Virus record (IMG/VR): IMGVR_UViG_3300047440_000258
Span: 1-34,530 of that record
Source: a virus
Direction: 5' to 3' (one strand)
Length of the DNA stretch: 34,530 nt
Under the pieces are notes generated by a model. That model saw only the letters and a program-made list of their open reading frames with translations, did no database searches and had not been told where the DNA came from. Of this stretch, positions 1 to 9,322 are shown in pieces. Made by a program: the position numbers and the translations under genes. Position 1 is the stretch's first letter. Each line of letters begins with the position of its first letter.

Positions 1-1
1 C

Positions 2-1042
2 ACCCACAAGATCATGAACATAGCCGTGATACGTGGGACGCTCTACATGCTTACGCGGGACCCTGCGGGACGGCTTCATTCCACCGTCAATAATGGCACA
101 ACCGAACCCGCCGGCTGGACCGTTACCGAAGTGGCTACCATGTGCGGCTCGCTCTCTACGTTCGGGCTTACCGTATCGCAGGCCGATGATGACACCGGCG
201 CGGGCGGGGAACAGTGGTTCTCCTGGGCATCGCAAACCGGGGCGCGCATCTTCGGCGGGGACCAGCCCTGGAAGATCACGCAGGAGATCCAGGTCCCCGG
301 CGCGCATCAGTTCGGGTGGTCCGATATCATGCTCGACGCGGCCCCCTCTATTTGGGCGCTGAACGATCCCACGCAGCGGCGGATTTACTACGGCCTGCCA
401 TGCGGCGAGGTGGGCTCTCCCGCTCTCCCTGCGTCGGCCCCCACGGTCATCTTTGTGCTCGATTATAAGGATCTGGACACGGCTTACGAGATCGCGCAGG
501 CGTCTCCCTACCGTTCCTCTGGGCGTGCGATGCAGGCTCCATACACGGCGCGCAAGTGGACCCAGTGGCACAGGCCGATGAACAGCGCGGCCATCATGGT
601 GCGCTCCTCGGGGAGTCCAGAGACGAACTTGCAGGTTCCCGTGTTCATGGGCGGGAATGGTCTTGCGCCGAATACCGCCGCGGGATTCGGGAACTGCTAC
701 ACGCTGGCATCCCAGTGCTCCGATGACGACTACGGCCAGTTCTTTCCCGACTACACCACGTACTTTTGGGCGAATCACGAGCTGGAGGCCGCATTGGGAC
801 TCGGAGGTCAGCGCAAGCTCCTACAGTTCTTCCAGTTTGTGGCGCAGATTCCGCAGGAGTCTCCCTCGACTACGGGCCATGTGCTGGTGACGATCTATCG
901 CAATAGCCTGGCGAATCCGTGGCCCATTTCGTTCAACAGGAACCTCAAGCACGATCAGGAATTTGATATTGAGACACCGGGCGGCAATCCCGAGGCGCAG
1001 CGCTTCGCTATCCGCTTCCAGTGGTTTCCGGGGGCCATATGA
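2..1042 (+). CDS. Tail-associated virion protein, 3' part (5' truncated by window)
   Basis: The frame is open to the first base of the window. The first in-frame ATG (14) has no recognisable ribosome binding site, so the gene very probably starts upstream and only its C-terminal part is here. The protein has no signal peptide and no obvious membrane segment. It is rich in Trp, Tyr, Pro and Gly with short beta-type stretches (for example IFGGDQPWKIT and RRIYYGLP). This pattern fits a beta-propeller or nozzle-type tail protein such as P22 gp10 or T7 gp12, but that is inference; no diagnostic motif is present. The stop overlaps the next ATG as ATGA, placing it in the late virion operon. Confidence 0.6.
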   Translation, partial: THKIMNIAVIRGTLYMLTRDPAGRLHSTVNNGTTEPAGWTVTEVATMCGSLSTFGLTVSQADDDTGAGGEQWFSWASQTGARIFGGDQPWKITQEIQVPGAHQFGWSDIMLDAAPSIWALNDPTQRRIYYGLPCGEVGSPALPASAPTVIFVLDYKDLDTAYEIAQASPYRSSGRAMQAPYTARKWTQWHRPMNSAAIMVRSSGSPETNLQVPVFMGGNGLAPNTAAGFGNCYTLASQCSDDDYGQFFPDYTTYFWANHELEAALGLGGQRKLLQFFQFVAQIPQESPSTTGHVLVTIYRNSLANPWPISFNRNLKHDQEFDIETPGGNPEAQRFAIRFQWFPGAI

Positions 1043-3792
1043 GCTTCCCCGTTATTGACGCTCCCATCCTGATCGATGTATCGGGTGCTGGTCATGCTTC
1101 GCGGCAATCCGGGAGTGAAGTCAATCCCATGGGTCCGTTCCTGAACGGGACGGATCTCTATGTTGCTTTCGCCAACACCACGGATTCTTCTGTCAGGATC
1201 TTCAAGAGTACGGATCGAGGCGATACCTGGACTCTTGAGGATGACGGCGGATCTCCCGATGCGGGCAGCGTAGACCCTCATAGCCTGAATGTCTTCTATG
1301 ACGACAGCGCCAAGATCATCTACGTTTCCTATCTAATTACTGGAGTCGATAGGAAATTAGTGGCGTTCGACACGAATACGGACACCTACGCTGCTCCGAT
1401 TAGCTGGGGTTTTGCGTCAACCATCTTTTTTGAGCGCACCGCTGTCCTGATCCGCCAACTAAGCGGAGTATTTCAGCTTTTCTATTCGGATAACTCTAGC
1501 GGCAATATCAATTACATCACGCTCACGGGCACAACCCCATCCGGCCCTACGATGTTGGTGAATTTGGCGGGGGCCAAGCGGGACGTCGATTGCGGTATCC
1601 AGGACGCGAGCGGGGCAATCCACATTAGTTACGGCGCAGATCCGGGGACTCGTTTCTATATCCGTGTATCGTCTGGATTGGCGGTCACTGACGGGCCTAC
1701 TTCGTTCGGGGCCAATGATGGCTTCCGCGCCGATGTCCTGATTACATCCACGAACCAGTTGGTCTTTGCATGGACGGACTTCTCTACCATCCTGGTAGAG
1801 ATCAGCCCATCGTTAACCACCCCGTCATTCACTAAGTACACGGTTGCCACCAACGGCACGGGCGGAGACTTTAATTATGCCTCTCTTGCTGAGGATGTAG
1901 ACGGGAACCTGCTGGCATTCTGGGCTTACGTAAGCAGTGGAGACGGCATCGATGAGATTGACTCAAGCACCTTTGACGGCGTATCTACGTGGTCTGCTCC
2001 TGTCCTGTTCTATGACGAGATAACCAATCCTCCTGCCGATAGCGCTCCTTTCCAGTTCGTTCATACCGGAGAGGTCCTACAATTGGCTGACGGTACGTGG
2101 CTGTATATCACAGCCATGGAGACGGTGAGCCCTACTGGATGTACGGGTTTTGCCCTCCGCATCCCCGCTGCTCCCGTTACTCCGCAAACCCTGACCCTGC
2201 ATAAGACCGTGCAAGGAGGTCCCGCCGCGCCTTCAGATTTTACGCTCATTGCGACGGGCGGTAGCCCCGAAACGGAGTTCAGCGGTCCAGGGCCGGTAGT
2301 AGGACCCGTGGATGTGAATCCCGGCGTCTTCGAGTTATCCGAGATCGCTCCGGGGGGTGCCACGTGGAACAGCGAAACCGGGACTTGGGACAACAATAAC
2401 AATACCTGGGATGGCGGAGACTATACCCCTGTTTGGGATTGCGCCGGCGCACCGATGCCTACGCCTACTAGCGTCTTGGTATCTCCTGGTGGCGGTGGCC
2501 CTATTCCGCTCGGGGTAACGCAGGTTCCCGACGCAGATCCTACGTTTCAGCCGCTCCTGTCGAATGGTCCTTTTGAGTTTGAGATCGGCGGGTTTCTCTA
2601 CCAAGTGCTCTGGAACTCAGGCAACCGCTTGGGTATGTTCCGTCGGCAAGCCACGGTAGGCGGAACATTCACTGAGGTTGATCCTACGAATGCGCCCACG
2701 GGGATATCTGGTTACGGTAGGGCCACCAGCAGAGACACAAAGATATCCGTTTGCTATATGCTGCCGGGAAATACCACCGCGCAGATGATAGAGTTCGACG
2801 CCGTGGCGGGAACATGGGGCACGCCATCGGCGGCTGTCACGCTGCCTGCCGTCACCAACCTGTTTTGCTGGGTCAGACGATCTGACGATACCGATGTGTT
2901 CGTAGGGGCGTGGGCATCCGCGTGGTACTACATCACCAATACGGCGGGAGTATGGGGCGCGGTAACGAACCTGTTTGCGCATTTGGGAACTGTCCTTGGT
3001 GGGGTGATCGACGCTAACGATACGATCTGGTTCATGGTCAACTACGATTTCGGCGCTGACCTGACATCCGTGGGCCTGTATCCGCTGTCATCCACCTACG
3101 TCCTTGGTGCGGCCATCGCCAACCGGAATCTGATCTTCCAAGGCCCTCCGTTTCCGTATCGCTTTTACCCCGACGTGGCCTTATACGGGACGAATGCCAT
3201 CGCCTTCGCTTACTCGACGGCGGTAGCGCCTACGGATAACTGCCAACTGAAGGTGGACATTATCCGCCCTCTGTCTGCGCCCGTGCTGACCAGCTTCCTG
3301 GTTATCATCTCTCCCGCTGGGTCGCAGTCCTACCTGCTGAAGTTGAAAGACGATGGTTCTGGCGTTCTCAATCTGTTCTACGTTCACGAAACCACCACGC
3401 CCACGAATCAGGTTCTCCAGACGCACTGGGATGATCCCTTCAATTGGACGGCCCCCACGGTGTTCTACGATCCGGCCACTGCGCCGCCGGATCACGGCTC
3501 CGCCTCGCAGCAGATCAGTTCGCTTGACCCGGTTCCAGTATCGGGCTGGGCGGTTGGCGCTGGCATGCAGACCGATCAGCCTACGGAGATTACCACTGCG
3601 GAGATTGTCCAGGAATCCTCGGGCGGGGGACCCGTAGACGTGGTATGCACGGTGACGAATTTCTTCCAGGGCCCTCCTCCCGGACCTCCGGGTCCTGGAG
3701 AATCGAATCCTGTGGGATGCTTTGAGTTGCTGAGGCTTGACGTTACCTTGATGCCTGCGCGCCATCTACCAGTGAGGGGATCGACACGATGA
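1039..3792 (+). CDS. Large virion protein with two beta-propeller-like regions and a split Ig-like domain
   Basis: The protein has 917 residues. The ATG at 1039 overlaps the upstream stop as ATGA and is preferred to an in-frame GTG at 1021. Residues 57-64 (STDRGDTW) are a textbook Asp-box (BNR) hairpin of sialidase-type propellers; the first ~380 residues read as repeated four-stranded blades. Residues ~384-470 begin a SpaA/DUF5979-like Ig-type domain (LTLHKTVQGG...DFTLIATGG). A second propeller-like region follows, and the strand that normally closes this domain type (VVCTVTN) appears only at ~868, before a Gly/Pro-rich stalk. A role as receptor-binding or carbohydrate-contacting tail protein is inferred. 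No sialidase catalytic residues could be assigned, so enzymatic activity is not claimed. Confidence 0.7.
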   Translation: MSFPVIDAPILIDVSGAGHASRQSGSEVNPMGPFLNGTDLYVAFANTTDSSVRIFKSTDRGDTWTLEDDGGSPDAGSVDPHSLNVFYDDSAKIIYVSYLITGVDRKLVAFDTNTDTYAAPISWGFASTIFFERTAVLIRQLSGVFQLFYSDNSSGNINYITLTGTTPSGPTMLVNLAGAKRDVDCGIQDASGAIHISYGADPGTRFYIRVSSGLAVTDGPTSFGANDGFRADVLITSTNQLVFAWTDFSTILVEISPSLTTPSFTKYTVATNGTGGDFNYASLAEDVDGNLLAFWAYVSSGDGIDEIDSSTFDGVSTWSAPVLFYDEITNPPADSAPFQFVHTGEVLQLADGTWLYITAMETVSPTGCTGFALRIPAAPVTPQTLTLHKTVQGGPAAPSDFTLIATGGSPETEFSGPGPVVGPVDVNPGVFELSEIAPGGATWNSETGTWDNNNNTWDGGDYTPVWDCAGAPMPTPTSVLVSPGGGGPIPLGVTQVPDADPTFQPLLSNGPFEFEIGGFLYQVLWNSGNRLGMFRRQATVGGTFTEVDPTNAPTGISGYGRATSRDTKISVCYMLPGNTTAQMIEFDAVAGTWGTPSAAVTLPAVTNLFCWVRRSDDTDVFVGAWASAWYYITNTAGVWGAVTNLFAHLGTVLGGVIDANDTIWFMVNYDFGADLTSVGLYPLSSTYVLGAAIANRNLIFQGPPFPYRFYPDVALYGTNAIAFAYSTAVAPTDNCQLKVDIIRPLSAPVLTSFLVIISPAGSQSYLLKLKDDGSGVLNLFYVHETTTPTNQVLQTHWDDPFNWTAPTVFYDPATAPPDHGSASQQISSLDPVPVSGWAVGAGMQTDQPTEITTAEIVQESSGGGPVDVVCTVTNFFQGPPPGPPGPGESNPVGCFELLRLDVTLMPARHLPVRGSTR

Positions 3793-4445
3793 AACGCTTA
3801 CTATTTCTGCTCGCTTTGGCGGCTCCAGGATTTGCGCAGTGCGCCATCACGGTGATTCCAGGGACGCAGGTTATTTCGGCCAGCCGCACGGTCATCAATA
3901 CCAACTTCGCCAGTCTCAATACCTGCAAACCGCAGCGGTTCAGCGGTTCCACATTGCCGGGAAACATTACGGGCTCCCTGCGCGGGGACTTCTACCAGAA
4001 CACCACGGCGGGAGACACCTACCAATGCTTCGCGGCGGGGCCCTGCACGGCGGTAGCGGCGGGGAACTGGGTCAAGCTGAACGGAACCGGAGGCGGCACG
4101 GGGACGGTTACCGTGGTCAGTTCCGGCAGCCTCACCAGTACGGCCCTGATGACCGGAGGAGGAGCGCAAACTGCTCAGACGCCGAGCGCCACCGCAACGA
4201 TGGATTCGAGCGGGAATATCTCAACGCCGGGGACTATCCAGACAGGCGTAGGTTCCTCCAATCCTGGATACCTGCAACTGAACCGCACCACGGTATCGGC
4301 GCTCCCTACGTGCAACTCCGGGGCCGAGGGTGCGCGCATGTCGGTGAATGACGCCACAGCTACCACGTTCGCCTCGATTGTGGTTGGCGGAGGATCGAAC
4401 CATGTCCCGGTTTACTGCAACGGGACCAACTGGGTTATCGGGTAA
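3789..4445 (+). CDS. Exported fibre-like protein with Sec signal peptide
   Basis: The 218-residue protein starts with a classical Sec signal peptide: two basic residues, a Leu-rich core and A-Q at the likely cleavage site ([17 protein letters not shown]). The mature part is Gly/Thr/Ser-rich with tail-fibre phrasing (GTVTVVSSGSLTSTAL), a putative chain-end domain (VPVYCNGTNWVIG) and cysteines at intervals that could form disulfides. The ATG overlaps the preceding stop as ATGA; its own stop shares a base with the next ATG. The fold resembles short tail-fibre tips. A signal peptide is unexpected for a virion protein assembled in the cytoplasm, so it may instead act outside the membrane (adhesin, decoy or exclusion factor). 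Function is inferred. Confidence 0.75.
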   Translation: MKRLLFLLALAAPGFAQCAITVIPGTQVISASRTVINTNFASLNTCKPQRFSGSTLPGNITGSLRGDFYQNTTAGDTYQCFAAGPCTAVAAGNWVKLNGTGGGTGTVTVVSSGSLTSTALMTGGGAQTAQTPSATATMDSSGNISTPGTIQTGVGSSNPGYLQLNRTTVSALPTCNSGAEGARMSVNDATATTFASIVVGGGSNHVPVYCNGTNWVIG

Positions 4446-5083
4446 TGCCGCTCCAAATAAAAGAACTTTCGTTTCTTAAGGGCGTAGATCACTGGACGCC
4501 CGATCTCGGGGCGAAGCTCGCGGAAATGATGCTGTCCATACAGCAGGCTCACAACAACATCGAGGCGCAGGTAAACGGCAACTCCACCGGAGGCCCGCCG
4601 CCGCCTCCCAAGGTGGATGCGATAAAGGTCACGGGGCAGAATGGGTTCCTGCATGTGGCAATTCAGCACGATGCCACGTTCTATCGGGGCGTGAAATATT
4701 ACGCCGAGCATGCGGATAATCCGCAGTTCACCAATCCGCACCCGGTCTATATGGGCGACGTGCGCAACATCAGCATCCCGGTAGGCCCTGGACCCCGTTA
4801 CATTCGCGCCTACGCCGCATATAGTAGTTCGCATCCAGGGGAACCCGTTTATCATGGCAGCATGGCACAACCGATTGCGGTAGATCCGGGGGGATCAGGA
4901 CCGGCATTGCTGCCACCGCAGGGATCGGGAACCGGGCAACCAGGAGTAGGATTACAAGGACCGGGTACGGCCCCATTCAGGCCGGTCAATGGACTCCCGC
5001 CGCTGCGGACGGCTCAGATATTGAGTGATGCGCTATCTAAGAGCGGCATAGCCGCCATTGTGAGGAAGCAGATAAAGAAGTAG
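4445..5083 (+). CDS. Virion-cluster protein with fibronectin-III-like domain
   Basis: Residues ~55-135 look like one fibronectin-type-III-like beta sandwich (IKVTGQNGFLHVAI...GVKYYAEHAD...RYIRAYAAYSSS). A Gly/Pro/Gln-rich linker follows, then a basic amphipathic C-terminal helix (ALSKSGIAAIVRKQIKK). The N-terminal ~40 residues are helical and could mediate trimerisation. There is no signal peptide, unlike the gene before it. It starts on the last base of the upstream stop (TAATG). FN3-type modules are common on phage tail and decoration proteins, where they contact carbohydrate; that role is inferred from context. Confidence 0.65.
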   Translation: MPLQIKELSFLKGVDHWTPDLGAKLAEMMLSIQQAHNNIEAQVNGNSTGGPPPPPKVDAIKVTGQNGFLHVAIQHDATFYRGVKYYAEHADNPQFTNPHPVYMGDVRNISIPVGPGPRYIRAYAAYSSSHPGEPVYHGSMAQPIAVDPGGSGPALLPPQGSGTGQPGVGLQGPGTAPFRPVNGLPPLRTAQILSDALSKSGIAAIVRKQIKK

Positions 5084-5091
5084 GATAAACC

Positions 5092-5502
5092 ATGGCGAAC
5101 AGTACACTTAGCCTGACTGGATTGTTGACGTTCCTGGACCCGGATTCGGGGGTTACGCCTGCCGTGGGCATGGGGGCCAACACGCCGCTCACATTCCAGG
5201 GTGCGGCGCACGAGTTCACCGAGAATCTATTCTTGGTTCCAACAACGGTAGGTGGCGTTGCGCTGCCGCTGGGCGCGGTATCATCTCCCGCTGACGCCAT
5301 TTTCATTAATCGGGACTCTACGAACTTTATAACGCTCTACGATGCAGTGAACGGCAATCCACTGATCCAACTGGACCCTGGAAAGCCCAATATGTTCACC
5401 TTCGCGCCGGGGATTGTTGCGCCCGCGGTGAAAGCGGATACAGCGCCGTGCCGGTTGCAGTACTTTATCGTTGACCGGGGGGATGTAAGCCCCGCGCCAT
5501 GA
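5092..5502 (+). CDS. Small beta-rich virion-cluster protein
   Basis: This 136-residue protein was not matched to a family. It has no membrane segment or signal peptide, is low in charge and rich in Gly/Pro/Thr/Val, and looks like a single beta sandwich (FINRDSTNFITLYDAVNG, LQYFIVDRGD). It is preceded by TAGGA at a usable distance from the ATG, and its stop overlaps the next start as ATGA. Size, composition and position suit a minor structural or decoration protein. It has the same character as the product of 9322-9720, with which it may share a role. Confidence 0.6.
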   Translation: MANSTLSLTGLLTFLDPDSGVTPAVGMGANTPLTFQGAAHEFTENLFLVPTTVGGVALPLGAVSSPADAIFINRDSTNFITLYDAVNGNPLIQLDPGKPNMFTFAPGIVAPAVKADTAPCRLQYFIVDRGDVSPAP

Positions 5503-5888
5503 GGTTCAGGCCGTTGATAGATTCCGATGTTCCGGTACTGCGCGAGATGTTCGAGCGGAGCGGTTTTGAATATACGCTGCCGGATCTTCGGGGACCGCTG
5601 ATGGAATCGGTGATCGTCGTGGCCGATGAGAACGATCAGCCGGTAGCAGCGGCAGCGGCGGAGCGGATTGTGCAGTTGTTTTTGTTCATCAAGGAGGATG
5701 AGCACCCAGCGGCAAAGCTACATTGGATCAAGATGTTGCATGAAGGACTCGCTACGGAACTAAGAACAAAAGGCTATCATAGTTGCGATGCGTTCTTGCC
5801 GCCGCAGGTAGAAAAGAGCTTTGGTCGGAGGCTTATGCGTAACTTCGGGTGGGTGCGTAATTGGAATAGTTTCGCGAGGCATTTCTAA
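5499..5888 (+). CDS. GNAT-like N-acetyltransferase fold protein
   Basis: The 129-residue protein opens with the beta1-alpha1 pattern typical of GNAT enzymes (MRFRPLIDSDVPVLREMFERSG). A strand resembling beta4 follows (VIVVADENDQPVAAAAA), then a helix before a Cys-containing strand (GYHSCDAFLPP) and a C-terminal region typical of the family (FGRRLMRNFGWVRNW). The acetyl-CoA loop (Q/RxxGxG/A) is not clear, so it may be degenerate or bind another ligand. Small GNAT-like genes are known inside phage structural clusters, where targets are mostly unknown. ATGA overlap with the upstream gene; the next gene starts directly after its stop. Confidence 0.6.
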   Translation: MRFRPLIDSDVPVLREMFERSGFEYTLPDLRGPLMESVIVVADENDQPVAAAAAERIVQLFLFIKEDEHPAAKLHWIKMLHEGLATELRTKGYHSCDAFLPPQVEKSFGRRLMRNFGWVRNWNSFARHF

Positions 5889-6443
5889 ATGGCGCGCGGA
5901 TCAGATCAGGCCAATGCCCAAGCCAACACGTCCGTAGGGCAGAACAACACTCTCTTTCAGGGAGGGCAGGGCGTCTATAACACCCTCGCGCCGCAGCTAG
6001 AGGCGCAGGCCGCTAACCCCCAAGGCTTCGGCGCTGAGAATCTGGCGCGTATCAATACTGCGAATCAGCAGTCGGCGGGCGGAAGCGAGGCGGCAGCAGT
6101 AGGCCAAGGGGCACTCGAAGATTCGCGCACGCGCAACGCAGGCGGTTCCGGGATGGCGCTAGCGAAAGCGGCGCGCATGGCGGGCAAGAATCTCTCCGAT
6201 GCTACGCTTCAGACCAACCTTGCGAATGAATCACTCAAGGAACAGCAGCGCAGTAGGGCTCAGGGCGAACTTGGTAGCCTCTACGGAACCAATGTGCAGG
6301 GCGCGAATACGGCGGCTGAGAATGTGGCGCGAAACGTAGAAGCCAACGCCAAGCAGGAGGATGCAAGTTGGGGTTGGGCCAAAAATATCCTTGCGCCTGC
6401 GCTTGGGGCTGCTAGTAGAACTGCATCCTTTGGGGCATTATAA
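5889..6443 (+). CDS. Ala/Gln/Asn-rich internal-type virion protein
   Basis: The 184-residue protein is strongly enriched in Ala, Gln, Asn and Gly, with long helical stretches (SDATLQTNLANESLKEQQRSRAQGELG) and a C-terminal hydrophobic segment (NILAPALGAASRTASFGAL). Composition, lack of Cys and position ahead of two larger proteins of the same character recall the small internal or ejection proteins of podoviruses (P22 gp7, T7 gp14 type), which form the DNA-delivery conduit. This is inference from composition and order, not from a motif. GAGG lies upstream of the ATG at 5889. Confidence 0.6.
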   Translation: MARGSDQANAQANTSVGQNNTLFQGGQGVYNTLAPQLEAQAANPQGFGAENLARINTANQQSAGGSEAAAVGQGALEDSRTRNAGGSGMALAKAARMAGKNLSDATLQTNLANESLKEQQRSRAQGELGSLYGTNVQGANTAAENVARNVEANAKQEDASWGWAKNILAPALGAASRTASFGAL

Positions 6444-8114
6444 ATGGGCGCATTCTCAATCCCGCTATCGACGCGCACGCAGGGGCAGACCAACCCTATC
6501 CTCGACAATATTGATGCGTGGCACGCAGACCCGTCTACGCCGCTTCATCCCATGTCGATAGAGGCGCTGAAGCGCGCCGGTGCTCCGGTTGGCGCTAGTG
6601 AGGGAGATCAACCCACGCAGCGCATATCGAGCCCGCCGCAGAACGCTCCCGGAGCTATCCCTATGGGCGAGCCCACAGCGGCAGCGCCTACCACGGCACC
6701 AATCGCCGCTCCAGCGCGTGCGCCGATTACGCCAGTGCCGCTATCGCAGGCGGGGCAGGCAGACCAAGCCGAAGTGGAGCGTCTACGCAGGCCACCACCT
6801 AGCAATCCGGCTTTGGTCCACACGAAGGAGAACACGGGAGCGTCGGGAATCAACCAGATCCATAGCCCGTGGGCGCGCATTCCCTTGCAGATCGCGGAAG
6901 CTATCGGCACCGGCTTTGCTCCGGGGCTCACGAGTGCCATTCCCGGCACGCAGTTGCACCATAACGTACTAGTGAACCAAGCAGAAGGCGCGGTGACGCA
7001 GCAGCAGAAGCAGCGGGCCGATCAGGAAGCGGCGCAAACAGCGGCAGCTACACAGGGGCACGTAGGGGCGCAGGCCGACTTGGCCGAGGCCCAAGCACAA
7101 GCGTTGGGCGAGGAAAGCAGAAAGAATACGATGGACGTTGGCCCCGGTCATGGGGTTTGGAATCTCAAGGAACACAAGTGGGATGTTGAGCCCACTTCCA
7201 TCGACGGGAAGAACGTAACCGAGGTTGATCCAGAGTTCGGGGCTATGATGCATATTATCCCGACGAAGGACGGAAGATACCTTGCCCCCAATGCCGTCTT
7301 GGGAGAAATGCTCAAAGCCAAGACTCAGCCCAAGACGCTGATTGAAAAGGCAATGGCGGATCACCCCGAATGGGGGGCTGAAGAACTCCAGCAATTCCTG
7401 GCGAAGCAGCCCAAGGAATCGCAATTGAGCGCCGATGACGAGGCCATTATTAAAAGCGTCGGGGGAGATCCTCGGGTAGATATCCGCGATCAGCCTATCG
7501 ATGTAGTGAATAAGTTCCTCGCCAAGAAGAAAGAGCGTGTGCAGACTCCGCCCACGCCCCCAATAGTCTTAGTGCCCAATGAGCAGGGAATGATGGTTCC
7601 CACTCAGGCTAAACTTGGAGTCCCGTTGCCAGCCAACTTCGGCACTATATCGGGAACCGGCGGAGCTAACGCCAAAGCTGCCGAAGGACAGGCTAGCGCA
7701 AAGGCCGCATTAGATTACGCCACAAGCTATATGGCAAGCGGTAAATATACCGGCCCCGGCGATGAAGCCCTTATGGAAAAGTACTTCGAGCTTGCTAAGC
7801 CCAGTACTGGATTCCGCATGAGCCAGCCGCAGATTGACATGCTCATGAGGGCGAGAAGCTGGATGGGAAGCGTAGAAGGAATAGCCTATCACGCCAAGAG
7901 CGGTCAGTGGTTCCCGCCCCAGCAGCGTCAAGAGATCGTAGATACGATGACGAACTTGGGAACGGCCAAGGGAATCAAGCCTCCGCAGGCTGGCGGCGGG
8001 GGTGGAGCGCAATCCGGTCCTTCCGTGGGAACCATCGAAAATACCTCGCAGGGTAACTTCAGATTCAAGGGTGGAGACCCCAAGCAGCAGGCAAACTGGG
8101 AGAAGGTTCCATGA
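6444..8114 (+). CDS. Large internal/ejection-type virion protein
   Basis: The 556-residue protein has a Pro/Ala-rich disordered N-terminus (residues ~40-115), a hydrophobic patch (~125-170), an Ala/Gln-rich coiled-coil stretch (GAVTQQQKQRADQEAAQTAAATQGHVGAQADLAEAQ, quoted only in part: ADLAEAQAQALG) around 180-215, and a mixed alpha/beta C-terminal half. No enzymatic motif was recognised. With its neighbours it forms a three-gene block resembling podoviral ejection proteins. It ends in ATGA overlap with the next gene. An alternative is a scaffolding or tail-assembly factor. Confidence 0.6.
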   Translation: MGAFSIPLSTRTQGQTNPILDNIDAWHADPSTPLHPMSIEALKRAGAPVGASEGDQPTQRISSPPQNAPGAIPMGEPTAAAPTTAPIAAPARAPITPVPLSQAGQADQAEVERLRRPPPSNPALVHTKENTGASGINQIHSPWARIPLQIAEAIGTGFAPGLTSAIPGTQLHHNVLVNQAEGAVTQQQKQRADQEAAQTAAATQGHVGAQADLAEAQAQALGEESRKNTMDVGPGHGVWNLKEHKWDVEPTSIDGKNVTEVDPEFGAMMHIIPTKDGRYLAPNAVLGEMLKAKTQPKTLIEKAMADHPEWGAEELQQFLAKQPKESQLSADDEAIIKSVGGDPRVDIRDQPIDVVNKFLAKKKERVQTPPTPPIVLVPNEQGMMVPTQAKLGVPLPANFGTISGTGGANAKAAEGQASAKAALDYATSYMASGKYTGPGDEALMEKYFELAKPSTGFRMSQPQIDMLMRARSWMGSVEGIAYHAKSGQWFPPQQRQEIVDTMTNLGTAKGIKPPQAGGGGGAQSGPSVGTIENTSQGNFRFKGGDPKQQANWEKVP

Positions 8115-9322
8115 GTTCCCCCACACAGATGCCGTGGGAGAAATACTCCCAGCCGCAGCAAAAAGAGCAGATGCCGTGGGAGAAATACGGAGATGCTGGC
8201 GGCGCGCCCGCTAAAACTCCATCCGAGCCATTCTCTTTAGGGGGAGTTGGCCGAGCATTTGCGGAACAGGGGAAGGGTATAGCCAAGCAACTAGGCCGCG
8301 ATGCCTACGGCATAGGGAAAACCATCATATCCCCCATGGGCATACCCGATCCTGCATGGGCCTCTCTTGACGCTAGGGTGCAATCCGCCACGGAGCCAGT
8401 CAATACTAATCAACGCATCGGTGGCTATCTAGGCACCGCCGGAGAGATGGCGATTCCATTCCCCGGAGGAAAGGCGAAAGCAGCTGAAGGACTTGCGCCA
8501 GTAGCGGAGAGGATGTATCAGGGTGCGCTGAGGCCACGCCCCAGCATGGGGGTTGCTGCTGCCAAGGGCCTCGTGCAAACGGGACTGAAAGAAGGCATCC
8601 CGGTAAGCGAGGGCGGCGTCAATAAGCTCGGCGGTATCGTGCATGGACTCAATGAGCAGATCGGACAGAAGATAGGGGCGTCCACTGCCGAGATTGATCC
8701 ACGCAATGTGGCGCGTTCTATCGATGCCGTTCATCCATCCTTTGCCAATCAGGTGAATCCGCAAGCGGACGTGAACACTCTCGGCAGGGTCCGAGGAGAA
8801 TATCTCGGCAAGCATACGCAGCAGATCCCATTCACTAGGGTAGAACCGGGGATGGAGGAGGAGGCTGGCCGATTAGTTCCGGTGGGTAAGGGAACCACCC
8901 CCCTAATCCGCAGCATCTCTCCCGCCGAAGCGCAGGCTGAGAAAGTAGCAACGTATCGGCAGCTCTCCGGTAAGTACGGCGGGGAATTAAGCAGTGCCGA
9001 CATTGAAGGACAGAAGGCACTAGCTAGCGGACTGCGCAGGGAAATTGGCTCTGCCGTACCTGAAGTCCATCCCCTGAATGCCCGAGAGGGGAAACTACTG
9101 GAGCTTCAGGGTCCGCTAGAGCGGGCCACTGTTCGCGGGGGAAATGCCGAGACGGTGCCGATTGGCGGAACTGCTGTATCTATCTTGCGTAAGGTTCTAG
9201 ATAATCCAAACCTAAAATCCCGCACGGCCCTCGGGCTGAATAGAATATCAAGCGTCCCCGTCAATCGAGGAATTATCGGCACCGGGATCAAAGCAAATCG
9301 CATAGTAAGGGAGGCAGACTAA
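8111..9322 (+). CDS. Ejection-type virion protein with duplicated PWEKY motif
   Basis: The N-terminus carries two copies of QMPWEKY (residues ~6-12 and ~20-26), encoded by an exact 21-bp direct repeat. A short PWEKY-type motif near the N-terminus is, from memory, a recurrent feature of large phage internal proteins and may act as a docking peptide. The remaining ~370 residues are mixed helical with a basic C-terminus; no catalytic motif was identified. The ATG overlaps the upstream stop as ATGA, and the stop shares a base with the next ATG. Function in DNA delivery is inferred from position. Confidence 0.6.
   Translation: MSSPTQMPWEKYSQPQQKEQMPWEKYGDAGGAPAKTPSEPFSLGGVGRAFAEQGKGIAKQLGRDAYGIGKTIISPMGIPDPAWASLDARVQSATEPVNTNQRIGGYLGTAGEMAIPFPGGKAKAAEGLAPVAERMYQGALRPRPSMGVAAAKGLVQTGLKEGIPVSEGGVNKLGGIVHGLNEQIGQKIGASTAEIDPRNVARSIDAVHPSFANQVNPQADVNTLGRVRGEYLGKHTQQIPFTRVEPGMEEEAGRLVPVGKGTTPLIRSISPAEAQAEKVATYRQLSGKYGGELSSADIEGQKALASGLRREIGSAVPEVHPLNAREGKLLELQGPLERATVRGGNAETVPIGGTAVSILRKVLDNPNLKSRTALGLNRISSVPVNRGIIGTGIKANRIVREAD
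8126..8188 (+). repeat. Two 21-bp direct repeats encoding QMPWEKY
   Basis: Identical 21-bp blocks at 8126-8146 and 8168-8188 are offset by 42 bp, so the reading frame and a 14-residue period are kept. Exact identity at the DNA level suggests a recent duplication or selection on the peptide plus little drift. Confidence 0.9.
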
